Both the position numbers and the translations under genes were made by a program. Shown here piece after piece: positions 11,479-21,860 of a stretch of 64,000 bases of DNA (position 1 is its first letter; each line of letters begins with the position of its first letter). The notes beneath the pieces are model-generated. The model saw only the letters and a program-made list of their open reading frames with translations, did not search any database and was not told the origin of the DNA. Source of the stretch: Wolfiporia cocos (lineage: Eukaryota; Basidiomycota; Agaricomycetes; Polyporales; Phaeolaceae); the NCBI GenBank assembly GCA_029448655.1, contig JACCLO010000003.1:2170001-2234000 (forward strand), read 5' to 3'.

Positions 11479-12736
11479 ATGGAAGACCGGGCAACCAGGA
11501 TGCATACTGCTTCTGCCAGACGATGCACGTATAGTTCCAGTGGACAAACCAGAACGCACAACGCCACCGAAGCTCAACGGGTGGGTCATGTCGATGTGAT
11601 TTTGATATAGTATCTCAAGCATCGTCACCTAGGAGCTTCAGCGTCGCCGAGCTCGACGTCAGGCCGAGCTCCAGGCTCGAATTGAGGCCGGACGTCACGG
11701 CCGCAAGATTGAGGACCATATGCGGGACCTTCTCACGCGCGTGCACGACCTCAACCGCTTGTTGATATACGACGCAGTGCAAGACGGCAGGCAGCGCGAG
11801 CTCGCAGCAAGGCTTTTCCTCCAGTTTAACGCGGTCGAGGAGACGTATCTCCACAAGTTTGGAACCGAGCACGAAGACGAGCTTTTAGTCGTGGCGGAGT
11901 CGACGAACGGCAGCTGCTTGGAGTTAGCGAAATCTTCTTACACCAAGCAGAAGCGCGAGTACGAGTATGAGCTGGCTTACAATCCTGAAAGGGAGCTGAA
12001 CGTGACGGAGGCATCCGAGTATGGATCAGAGGATGAGGATGCCAGCTATCAGCGTCCAGTGGTCGGCGACCCAATTTGGAAGCTCCTGTCATCGAAGACT
12101 CGGACCAGCAGTCAGACTGCCAGTAAGGCAGTGTTGGGCGACGCGACCAATGCCTTGGAGCAGCGCTACCAGATTCCAATCCAGAGCGGACACCTGCCCG
12201 TGACCGCAGGCTCTATGGCAAACAGCAACAGGACACCGGTCAGCGCGAAGACCAGCTTAACAGGTTCTGTTACATTTGTGACAAGTGAGTGCATGCTCGC
12301 AGCTATGTAAATCAAGCCACTGACCTTCCTGCAAGGGCCTTCGACATGCAACAAGGACGGGCCTGCCAGCACGGTGTCGGCCCTTGGTGCTAGCCGGACG
12401 AGGCTTTCTCTGACCAGGCGCGTCGATACTACATCCTCTAAGGATGACAGAGAGCGAGGTGTCAAGTCACTCACCGAGCGCATCTGCACTCGCCCAACGC
12501 CAGAGCGCCATGACAAAGACAAAGACGTCGCTCATAATCTCGGCCACCGTCGCGCCTCCCTTCCACGACCCTCTATCCTTCACTCTCTCGAAGGTCCGAC
12601 CAGAGACGCCCCTGCTCGCACACCCGAGCATAGCAGGTTTCGGCCGGAGGCGTCGTCCCCTTACATGACCAAATTCAATGCCCGTTCGACCTGCGTCGCC
12701 ACGGCAATGAAGCAAGGAAGATCCGCAACACATTAA
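11479..12736 (+). CDS. uncharacterised charged helical protein
   Basis: Three exons, 11479-11580, 11633-12284 and 12336-12736, join in frame to about 384 residues. The introns are 52 and 51 nt with gtgggt and gtgagt donors, and each removes in-frame stops. After the first junction the protein is strongly helical and basic (ELQRRRARRQAELQARIEAG). A long helical part follows, then an acidic stretch (EASEYGSEDEDASYQ, about residues 170-185). The C-terminal exon is polar and Arg-rich, and its last part runs into a degenerate repeat that has a second copy near 5 kb. That makes the true C terminus doubtful: the gene may originally have ended earlier. No family is recognised. The start codon is the first convincing ATG, and an upstream exon is possible. 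Confidence 0.5.
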
Positions 12737-13078
12737 CAGCATCCACACCAATCTGTGACGACCACGTCGCAGGTCAGGGAGAAGGCGTGTCGAAGTGTGG
12801 GATCTCCCATGCTTCGGTGCAGCCCAACCTCGAATACCAGACGAGAAGACCGACCGCTCATACACGAAAGCGTTGGTCAATTATTAAAAATCTACACACT
12901 TACCTTCTTCCATGTCTCTACATCAATCATCTCTTCTCACTTTCGGGGCCACACAAGTGTGGCTAGTTCGGGCTTCGGCATGTGGATCCTTAGAGGAACG
13001 GGGCGATATAGCCAACGTTGGGTCTCCTTGCGATAGCCGTCAAGCAGTTCTTTATTTCACTGAGGTGTACTAGTGACC
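12558..13078. repeat. degenerate dispersed repeat, copy 2
   Basis: This is the second copy, in the same orientation, of the segment at 5050-5552. Matching blocks occur in the same order from about 12610 to 13078. The third exon of the upstream gene overlaps its left end. Confidence 0.6.
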
Positions 13079-13650
13079 GATTTGCGAATGACAGATGTTG
13101 TTGCACGTTAGCACGGTTTTTGTGAAAGCTGGAGGACAAGGTGCGCACGACACGATGACTCGCGCTTATAAAGTTCGCGGTATCTGTGGCACGTGCTAAA
13201 TTCGGCAATGTGGCTTGATCTGCAGGTAAGATCACCCACTTCGAGACATGCTATTGCATGCAGTTCAGCTACGACTGAGTAGTGCAGCTCAGAGTCCCGG
13301 TACAACGGCGGCAGGAAGCGGCAGTTCATCTGCGCCAATTAATCAACGTACAACGTATGACGCTCACTGGCGTGACGCTCGTAATTGTATTCACGTAATG
13401 CGTGACCAGTCGCGTACTCGCTCAGTGCGGCCGCATCTACATTCAAGAAGTGGATAGACAGAGATTAGCCACACAATCTGGGTAGTGCAAGCCGATGTAA
13501 ACGCAAGAGGGTGTCAGATACATTATTTGTGAACGTGAGTACATCTATCGATACAGGCTGTTTTCGAAAGCGCGAGTCTCATTATTATTATAAATCTAAT
13601 GATCCTTGAACCAACCGAAACGAGACTACAACTGACACTAAGCCACCGCG
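13079..13650. other. intergenic region
   Basis: No gene is supported here. It contains the 3' flank of the minus-strand membrane protein. An alternative last exon of that gene (four codons at 13626-13637 after a 37-nt intron) is possible. Confidence 0.45.
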
Positions 13651-14280
13651 CTAAGACGCAGAAAAGGGACATACGTTATGAATATGAGCAGGGGGAGGGC
13701 CTAACGGTGGAGGGAAGTATTCCTCTTGCTGCTCTGGAGGTGGCGGTGGTGGCTGAGGTGTGCCACTAGTCGGTGCGGCTGAGGGCACCTCAATCGTCTC
13801 GCCTTGGAACGTTTCCTTCCGATGATAAGGTGGCGGCGGCGGAGTGTACGAAGGTGGCTGCAGTCCTGCTGACGGGTATCCTGCAGGTAGTGGAACATTG
13901 TCTCCTAGGTATGAATGTTGTCTACGCGGATAGAAAAACGAGTTGTATCCCCCGGTCGCCACAGCGGGACTCATTGGAGTCGCCCGCGAGACAGGAAGAG
14001 TGGTCGTAAACATTCGGCGGCGACGACGGTAGAAAAGGCAGAATATAAGCGCCAAGAGTATAACAACGACAACTGCTACAAATGCCGTTTAGGAAAGCTA
14101 CATGCCATGGCTGGACAGCTTACCGACTATGATGCCCGTAACCACTCGACCAGGCACATTATCGTCTTCATCTCCATAGTAAGTTCCTGACTGCGCGGAA
14201 ACATATAAAGAAAGTGAGAGCAGTAAAGTAGCTCGTGCTGGGCTGATGGTGAATCTAGACATGGTGAGGGAACGCTTCAA
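13651..14280 (-). CDS. small single-pass membrane protein, Pro-rich tail
   Basis: Exons 14280-14124 and 14075-13651 are joined over a 48-nt intron with gtaagc donor and tag acceptor. The product has 193 residues, or 187 from the ATG at 14262, which gives a cleaner signal peptide (MSRFTISPARATLLLSLSLY). A very short acidic ectodomain follows (YYGDEDDNVPGR). The transmembrane helix IIVGAVVVVILLALIFCLFY is created exactly across the splice junction, then a stop-transfer run of five Arg. The cytoplasmic tail is rich in Pro, Tyr and Gln with PPPPPY- and PPSY-type motifs that could bind WW or SH3 domains. It has the same design as the divergently transcribed gene at 14922 and is probably a paralog. 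An intron at the very end could replace the last residues. Function unknown; possibly a cell-surface sensor or adaptor anchor. Confidence 0.7.
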
Positions 14281-14921
14281 TCTCGTGAGTTGGCCGTGAA
14301 GTCGTGCACGGGAGGAGAATGTAATGGGGTGAGTGCATGGTGAGCCATAGTGCCAAGGAATTTATGGTACGTCGGAGCATGGTAGCGCCTCGAAGCAGGA
14401 GTCTCGGATGAAGATGACAGTCCGCGCGGAGCGGGTTCCCCGGTGACGTCAGCGCGAGCGTGACTGTCACTCCGCACGCACCAGTCGGGCGTCTACGTAT
14501 GCTGAATGACGCGCCACTGGCACAAGCTCCCACAGCCTGCATCTGCATGGCCGAAGTGCACACGTGCATGTACAATCCGAACGACCTGATTTTTGGGACT
14601 CTAATAACTACATGACTACTTTCGATAGAGATCTGCTCGCCGATGCCAGGGCGAGTCTGCGGATGAGTTCCGGAACTAACAGGCCTCTTGCAGACAGAAG
14701 TGCGACTGCTGTCTAACAGAACCTGTGACAGCACATTTGTGATTGCGGATTCAGGAAATGCAGGAGCGGAAGAAGCTACGCATATGTCATTGCATCCACT
14801 TCGCGCTCGATGTAGTCGCGCCTCAAATACCTTGCCTTCGCCTGGTCTCGATCCCAATTGCCGCCGGCTTGCCTCCGTCCCCCCCCCCCACCACGTATCG
14901 CAGACCATCGCATAAATCCAC
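14281..14921. promoter_or_regulatory. shared divergent promoter region
   Basis: About 640 bp separate the start codons of two head-to-head genes of the same architecture, so both promoters must lie here. A run of ten C residues sits just upstream of the plus-strand start (about 14880-14889). A long minus-strand frame across the region is a shadow of the plus-strand gene. No individual element could be assigned. Confidence 0.5.
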
Positions 14922-15482
14922 ATGCAGCACAACATGCAATACCTATTCTTACAATTAGCATCCGCTACGCTCGCACTGGCGATCCCTGTCGACGCGCGGT
15001 ACAGATCGGGCCAGTATGGCACGGGGAGGCGATTTGCTGGTGGCGCCATCGCGGGCATCGTGATCGGTGAGGCCTTGAGGTCCAATATGTCTACCATTTC
15101 GTCAGAGTCTCACCTTTACGCGATAGGTTGCATAGTATTTGCAGTCTTACTCTGCCTCATTTGTACATTCTGCGTGCGCCGACGCCGGGTAACTGGAGGG
15201 TATGGTTTCGGCAGCAGACCGACATATGCGGCGGGACCTGCGGCGGGCAACGCGGAAGCCGGATACGGCCAACAAGCCGGCTGGAACGCCAATGCACCCG
15301 CCACTGCGGGCGGAATCAGCGGTGGCTATCAACCCCCCGCCGGGTCTCCCCCGGGCAACAATTTTGCGACCAAGCCGAATTATGCTCCTGTATGTAGTAA
15401 ACTGTTCATTGGCCGTGACCTCATTGTCTGACACACCTCCTAGCCTCCCGGACCTCCGCCTGCGGCATATACCAGGCATTGA
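14922..15482 (+). CDS. small single-pass membrane protein, Gly/Pro-rich tail
   Basis: Exons 14922-15066, 15127-15389 and 15444-15482 give 148 residues. The introns are 60 and 54 nt with gtgagg and gtatgt donors. A signal peptide (MQYLFLQLASATLALAIPV, from the second ATG at 14934) is followed by a short basic-aromatic ectodomain. The membrane helix GIVIGCIVFAVLLCLICTF is again assembled across the first intron, then RRRR. The tail is rich in Gly, Ala, Tyr and Pro and ends PPGPPPAAYTRH. It shares layout, intron position inside the membrane helix, and the RRRR stop-transfer run with the neighbour on the opposite strand. The pair therefore probably arose by inverted duplication. Function is unknown; the layout resembles small fungal membrane adaptors. 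Confidence 0.7.
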
Positions 15483-16534
15483 GAATACCCTCTTGAAAAC
15501 CATCACGAAGAAGTGTTGCGATTATTGACGTTCGATTTGTTACGACCCTACCATTGTCACGTTTTTGGACAGTGCTATGCCACAGTGAACGATGCGATTG
15601 AAGGAATTCATAATGGCTGTAACAATAATATGCGTGGATGACAATCCCGCTGACGCACAGAGCGTTAGTGATGGCTATGTGGTCGCATCACAGCTCTCGA
15701 TCGAGATCAGAACGCGCCGGCGGCGGGTATGTTCTCGATGCAGTCACATGATTGCCACTCCAGCGCTCCGGCTGCAAATGCCATCATTCCGCTCTCAGTC
15801 CTGCATTCATGAACTTGGAGATTTCAGCCCAGTCCACGAGGAACCCACCCCAGCAGCTCCCTGCCGCGGCCGCACGCCGCGGTCCAATCGGAAGTTGTCT
15901 AGCGATGCAGACATAGCAAGGACCAGTATGGAGCGCAAGCGCATGGACGAGCCTTTGCCGTGAATCTGGGACCAATTGTCATATGGACGAGATTGCGGTG
16001 AGCACGTTAGGGTCAGAATGATGATAATGAAACGCGAGTCGCGATGAGCAACTAAAGCATCTGGGGTGGTACGTTGGTTAGGTTTGCTCTTCGAAGCTCA
16101 CCTATCTCTTGGGTTATATGTTGGTAGCAGAGAGCAGCGGACGCTGTTGCCCTTCGCAAGTTCCAAAACAGTGAGCTGCTTCCTGAACGAGGACTCATCA
16201 ATATCGACAACAGTGACTTGCCTCTTTATGGTGTGCTAAAAGCTAAAGCAGCCGTAGCAGCGCATGCCGAGCAAAACATCCTTCCATGGTCGGTGAGCAT
16301 CGTTTGAGTATCGGAGCATCCGTTGAGTGAGGTCGGTATATACTCTACCACAATGATAGACAGAGTGCGTATCAGAAAGGGCCAGTGTCATAAGCTGCCC
16401 ACAGGTTCATAATCACCACTGATGAATGGGTCACGCACCGAATACTATTTTGATTATGGCTAATTTACGCCTGTATCACTGTGACTTTTCGCATATAAGG
16501 TGCGTCAAACCAGTCGCGTATTTAGTCGCGGACG

Positions 16535-16578
16535 CATTCTACGCAAGATCGAGCGGGTGCTAGATCTTGCGCAGAATG
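16535..16578. repeat. 16-bp inverted repeat, 12-nt loop
   Basis: cattctacgcaagatc (16535-16550) pairs with gatcttgcgcagaatg (16563-16578) with a single mismatch that would be a G-U pair in RNA. It lies in non-coding sequence. It could be the fold of a small RNA, an element terminus or a cruciform. Confidence 0.7.
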
Positions 16579-17897
16579 TGCTCGAGACGTGCGACCTGGT
16601 CCTTCGCGTGACATATCGTGAGGGGATGAGATAAAAGGAAGAAGAGTATACAGCAGGTGAGGCTAGCTTGTGATGGGACGTAGCTGCAGGACGTCTTTGA
16701 TTATATATCCGTAGACAGCCGTGGCGCCATAGACGGCTAATTTGATGAAGATATAAACGGCAAGGTCTGTGTTCGGTCAGAGGCGAGAAGTCCGAGAGTT
16801 TCTACGCGTTCTGTTGCGAGATGGGCGGCTGGCGACAGGAAGTCAATAGTCATGCCAGTGTCGCCGAGGTGACAGGACTACAGGCTAGCCTGTCCCGTTT
16901 TCATCGGCACCCGTTGTTCTCGCCAGTCGAGCGATCGGGGGACGAGTGGCGACCTAGGTGCATCCGGGCAGTCCAGCAAGTCGACGACAGAAAGACACTC
17001 CGCAGTATCTGCACTAGAGCGGAGCGCTGGAGTAGGCCAGACACGCTGATGATAAATTGTAATGCGCCAGTACGGGGAGCGGTGGGAGAGGAGCAGACTG
17101 GGTTAGACACACATCCTACAAACCTAAACATTTTATACCCCTCAGGACGCCGCAGATGTCTTCTCCGATGAGACGGGATCACGGTGTGCGCCAGTGCCTT
17201 TGGCTTCATCGATACCGAGCCCGTCGCACGCGGTCGCTGCCCCCGCAAAATTCGGCAAGAATAATTGGCGCAAGAAGGCAAGGGCGATTCTGGGAAGTTT
17301 GCGCAGGACGTAAGTGCAGGCGCGGGATGTAGTCAAAAAACGCCGGGCCCATGTCGGAGGTACCATAGGGCAAGCGGTGATATACCTTACAGGCTAGAAT
17401 TGTCGCCGGTAGGTTGAATCGAACCCGACGAAAAGGACAGATGATTCAGGGTCGCAGGCCACTATATCCAAGTCCAAGCTGAGCGTCCGAAGGCCCTGGA
17501 CCTGTGATTGCTTCGTGCAGTGGCACGTCTCGCATGAGTCGTGGCGATAGGTAACCAAGGCTATGGGCGTTGACTAGCATGGCAGTCAGCGAGCGTGAAT
17601 AACGATGCGACGGTGCGTGTGTGAAATTGCTACATCTCGCTTGCCTTGTCGCGCTTGTATGCAGCGTCTCATTTTGTCTGATGCCTTCTCGTGCCATGCT
17701 GCTAATGCGCGAACATTCCTTTAGGTCAATTTACGTGAGTTGTCTGATCCAATCGTTTGCAAAATCAACCAGCGGAGTAACCATGTTGCTATCCGTTTTG
17801 TCATAGCCGCCGACGGAAGAGACAAGGGTTAAGTAAACATCGAGCGCCCATTCACTGCAGGCAACCTGCTACAACGCGCAACAAGACTTTCACTTAC

Positions 17898-17978
17898 ATA
17901 ACCTGGCCCTGCCCGCGGCGGGTCATCGCGTCCCGACTCCTCGTAGTTGATGTCTGAAAAGATATCGCCAATACTCAT
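17898..17978 (-). other. possible isolated first exon
   Basis: An ATG at 17978 opens 27 codons (MSIGDIFSDINYEESGRD and onward) that end at a consensus gtaagt donor. The sequence reads like a genuine fungal N terminus. I could not find downstream exons that keep a frame, so it may belong to a broken gene or be a coincidence. Confidence 0.2.
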
Positions 17979-20066
17979 GACGAAGCATCGACTACTACTC
18001 AGACAGTACAAGATCCGCATATCAGCATCATGACATTCACCGTGGTAGAATAATCAAGAATGTGCCAGAACTCAGTCGGCCACTCTAAAATGATTTCATA
18101 CGGGATTCCACCAGATTCTACAACTCCGCTTGACGTCACACGATACAGCAAGTCGACATGCCGAGACTCCCGCATTCAGAATTGACTGAAGGCAGCATAT
18201 ATTCCGTTCATTGAAACTTGCTTCGGGTGGACATCATACGAACCTTGAGCCTATGTCAAGTTGACTAAATGTTGGCCAGGCGACAATCAGCGCTTCCATT
18301 CGTAGGGCGGCATATCGTGTCTTGGGATCCTGCAAAGCCGCGGTGCCTCTCACCGACGCCTTCCGAGGCGCAGTCGTGCCCTCACTTCGTTGATCATCTC
18401 GTCGTGAATCAATACGCGTATCTCCGACCCTGCAAGTGCGTGAGTATCCAAGGCCGATTTCCGCGGACAGTCGCGCAGCCGCGTGCGTACTTTACGCTCG
18501 CACACGAGGCCCGCTGACCAGCTGCCGCGCCAGCCGAGGTCGGGTCTGCGCGCTGAGCCGCGGCTACGACGCTTATTCGATCCTCCTGTGCGATCCCGAC
18601 GGTGCCTGGCCCTCACCGATCCGCTTGGATCGTGCGTCCTTCCGGTTATACAACTGACTCTGTGGGAGTCGAAGTGGTCGCGAAAATAATGACTCCTTCG
18701 TCTCGTCCTTCTTGCACTAGACGCCTCAGTGCTGCTTCTTTGTGGTCTGCATGAACAATGCGACTCATTCATAGCGCTATCTTCTTCGATCACTGGGTTG
18801 CAAAAACTTCATTCTAATGTGCGGCCAAGACGGTGTTGTGTTCGGCCGCTCCGTTGCGGTCGCAACCTCTGCATCCAATAAGCGGCCGGCAATTCAAGCT
18901 CGAAAGTACTGGCACACGGCGGGCGACTTCATAGGGGCTGAAATTTAGGGTCTCCCATGCTTGTGCGCTTGTGAGGGTGCCAACCGTGACATTCGCGCTT
19001 GGGCTAACGTAGCGTCGACACAGCTCTGTCACCAGAACCAACCCTGGTCCGCGGAAATCTCCCTCCTAACTCCACCGCGCAGCGCTGCGAGCCTTGGTCA
19101 GCACGTTAAAGCGCGTATTTCGGTAGCGGAGTTCGGAGACCGCCTGTGTCGGATCGCGCTGGTGATTGAGTGAAGTTCAGTGGCACTGTGACGCACGGCA
19201 ACAGCGGCGGGATCGTGGGCCTGCACTGCTCGCCACCACTTCTCAAGTCTGATCGTCCAAATGCCTGCAGAGCGAGTGATGCCCCGAGCATCATGGTGTA
19301 TCGCGCACAAAATCTGAGATAGCCTTGGCTGATCTAGACGCCACATCTTCATTGGCTGGCGGCTGGCGGCGGCCTGGGCAGACGCCCGCGGCTGATATCG
19401 CGTATGCCGGCACCCACAATTCCGCCACAGGCGTAAGTACCGGGGCTGCGCTGAGTGTCCTGCAACCATTGCCCGCGCGATGACAAGAGCAGCGATGGGC
19501 GATAGCGCCGCAGCCTTGTGACCGGAAGCGGTGTGGTAGAAAGTGGATTAGCTCCCGTTGATATGCGAGATATCGATGGTCTCGTCCATGGTTCATTCAA
19601 CGAATACGAAGTCCGTGTCCCTCGCACTCCTAACCCTAGCTTAGCGGGCAGCCGGAAGCGTGCACTTCCACGCAGCCATATGCTCCCGAACGCGTCGCAC
19701 GGCGGTGCGACTTTACTTCTTCCGGCACGGTGCCCGCCGAAGAAGGGCTAGCCACTGGCCATCGGCGCGCGCTTGGTCGCACCACGCAGCTGGTACACAA
19801 CATGCTGTTTGGAGTGAGGTGACAATGTTCGTCGTTTAGACGGTACTGCTCCTGTCGTTTACGACATGTCGACTCCATCCCACCCCGCTCCATGAGAATG
19901 CCTTTCCGTTCCGGTGGCGAGACGCGCACCCGAGACTTCGACATGTCGTTTCGCAAAAACGTCATATGGCCCATTTAAAAGTAGCATCGCGTCGCCAGTA
20001 GCGGCACATCCAGCCGTTCCCCACCCTTTGTCATTACTCCCCTGTTCCCCGCGTTGTGCTACAGAC

Positions 20067-21860
20067 ATGAGTCCCAAATTTACTGTCGCTATCTGGTGAA
20101 TTGTCCGGTTCAGCTGAATATCTAATTATTCAGACTCTCTCTGTAGTGGAGGAGGAGTAGGCGGATTGACATGTGCTGTGGCGCTGTCGCGTTACCCAGA
20201 TATCCAAGTCAACATCTACGAAGCTGCCAGCAAATTTGCAGAGGTTGGAGCAGGCATAGGCATGTGGCCGCGTGCATGGAAGGTCATGGATGCTCTAGGC
20301 CTCAGCACAGAGCTCTCCAACGTTGCTGTTTCTGCTCCAGCACATGAACCAAGTCTGTCCAGATGGTTGCCGCTGTCTCGGAATCCACTGAGCTCATCTT
20401 GTAGAGGTTGCATTCACCTTTCGCCAGGGGGATCAGCCAATAGGCCGGAGTTTCTACACACTGGTCACGCCCGGTACGTGGAGCGCGGATCCTATCCATT
20501 CCGTCCATTCAGTCGTTATCAGGCGGCATGACTACCTTGCATCGCCCTGAATTCCAATCTGTTCTCCTCAAACATGTACCGCCATCCTGCCGCATGCACA
20601 CAAGCAAGCGCCTGGTGTCCTACACGCAACCACCGTCAGAAACACGGCGATCCGGCCATTCTCCGGCTCCCATCGTCTTGCGCTTTTCTGACGGCTCGTC
20701 TGCCACATGTGACCTGCTTATCGGCGCCGACGGAGTTAAGTCGAACGTGCGCGCGGGTTTAGTACGCGAGCTTGCATCAGACGCGGCAGCACAAGGGCGC
20801 ACACGCGAAGCTGAGGAGTTGCGACGCGCCGCACACCCACTCTGGAGCGGGACACGGACGTATAGGGCGACTATACCGGCGGAGGTACTGCGAGCGCGTC
20901 TGCCTGGACATCGTGTCCTGACGGAACCCATGATTGTGCGTGGCTGCCCATCCTGCATCTGTGCGCGACTCATCTGTTGCTTCTCTCCGTCAGTACTTTG
21001 GCAAAGACACGGTGAGAGAGAATGCATGTCAGCAGAGTTACGACTTACTCACCACACCATTGTCGGGCAAAAACCAGCAACTCACCTGCTACCCGATCGC
21101 GCGGGGAACAATTATCAATTTTGCCGCCATGCGTGCACGATATGACCTCGAAAACACCATATTGGACGGGCCGTGGATCGACGACGCGCCACGAGAGGAA
21201 CTACTGCAGGATTTCAGCCGCTGGGAGCCTGAAGTACAGGCATTATTCCAGGTAGCGCCGTCCTTGTCCGCGGGATTGTATGAAGCAGACTGATGATGGC
21301 GACAACAGAGCGTGCCCAGATACAGCCGTTGGGCCATCCACACGACGCAGCGATTGCCATCCTTCGTCTCGGAGCGGATCGCGCTTATAGGCGACGCGGT
21401 ACGCGTTTTTAGTAGTAGTGAGCCTCGGATCGCTGAACACGCATCGCATGCTAGGCACACGCCATGATGCCTTACCAGGGTGCCGGAGCGGGGCAAGCCA
21501 TTGAGGTCAGTTATCAACTACTCTTCTGTTGCAACGACTCGGTGGCACTGACCAAGCACTCCGGTACGCCTACAGGACGGCTACCTGCTCGCGACCCTAC
21601 TCGGGCACCGGAAGACAACGCTGCCAACGCTCGTGCGGGCCCTGCGGATCTACGACGAGCTGCGGCGCCCGTTTGCGCAGCGTGTCGCCGAGACGTCGCG
21701 CGAGAACGGGCTGCTGTATACGCTGAACCACCCGGCGCTCGCGCGTGGCGCGGGGCTCGACGCTGCCGCGGCGCGTATCCGTGATAACTGGGCGTGGGCA
21801 TGGGAGACGACCATCGACGGCGACGTCGATCGCGCGCTGCGCATGCTAGAGGCTAGCTGA
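20067..21860 (+). CDS. FAD-dependent monooxygenase (salicylate hydroxylase-like)
   Basis: Nine exons join in frame to 444 residues: 20067-20095, 20147-20352, 20405-20473, 20523-20935, 20994-21011, 21078-21251, 21309-21398, 21455-21505 and 21576-21860. Group A flavoprotein hallmarks are in place: the dinucleotide fold CGGGVGGLTCAVALS (residues 10-24), ending in an acidic residue of IYE; the DG motif CDLLIGADGVKSNVR; and the GD motif GDAAHAMMPYQGAGAGQAIE, which is built across an intron. Family members use NAD(P)H and O2 to hydroxylate aromatic acids such as salicylate or 6-hydroxynicotinate; the exact substrate cannot be read. No signal peptide is seen, so it should be cytosolic. Exon 5 is only 18 nt. 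Length and motif order are normal, so the gene looks intact. It is isolated, with no neighbouring pathway genes. Confidence 0.88.

Larger units (their letters stand above)
15483..20066. other. 4.6-kb stretch without supportable genes
   Basis: Short frames on both strands show no domain and do not join convincingly. The segment includes a strong inverted repeat at 16535-16578, a possible isolated first exon on the minus strand near 17.9 kb, and moderately GC-rich sequence at 18.3-19.7 kb. Decayed transposon or pseudogene sequence is likely but I could not identify a family. Confidence 0.45.

Noticed and set aside
14255..15097. 280-codon minus-strand frame
   Set aside because: Antisense shadow covering the divergent promoter and the first exon of the plus-strand membrane protein, whose splice sites and signal peptide are far more convincing.
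17405..17430. tRNA-like B-box (ggttcgattc) on the minus strand
   Set aside because: No pairing T-arm, no acceptor stem and no A-box at the right distance.
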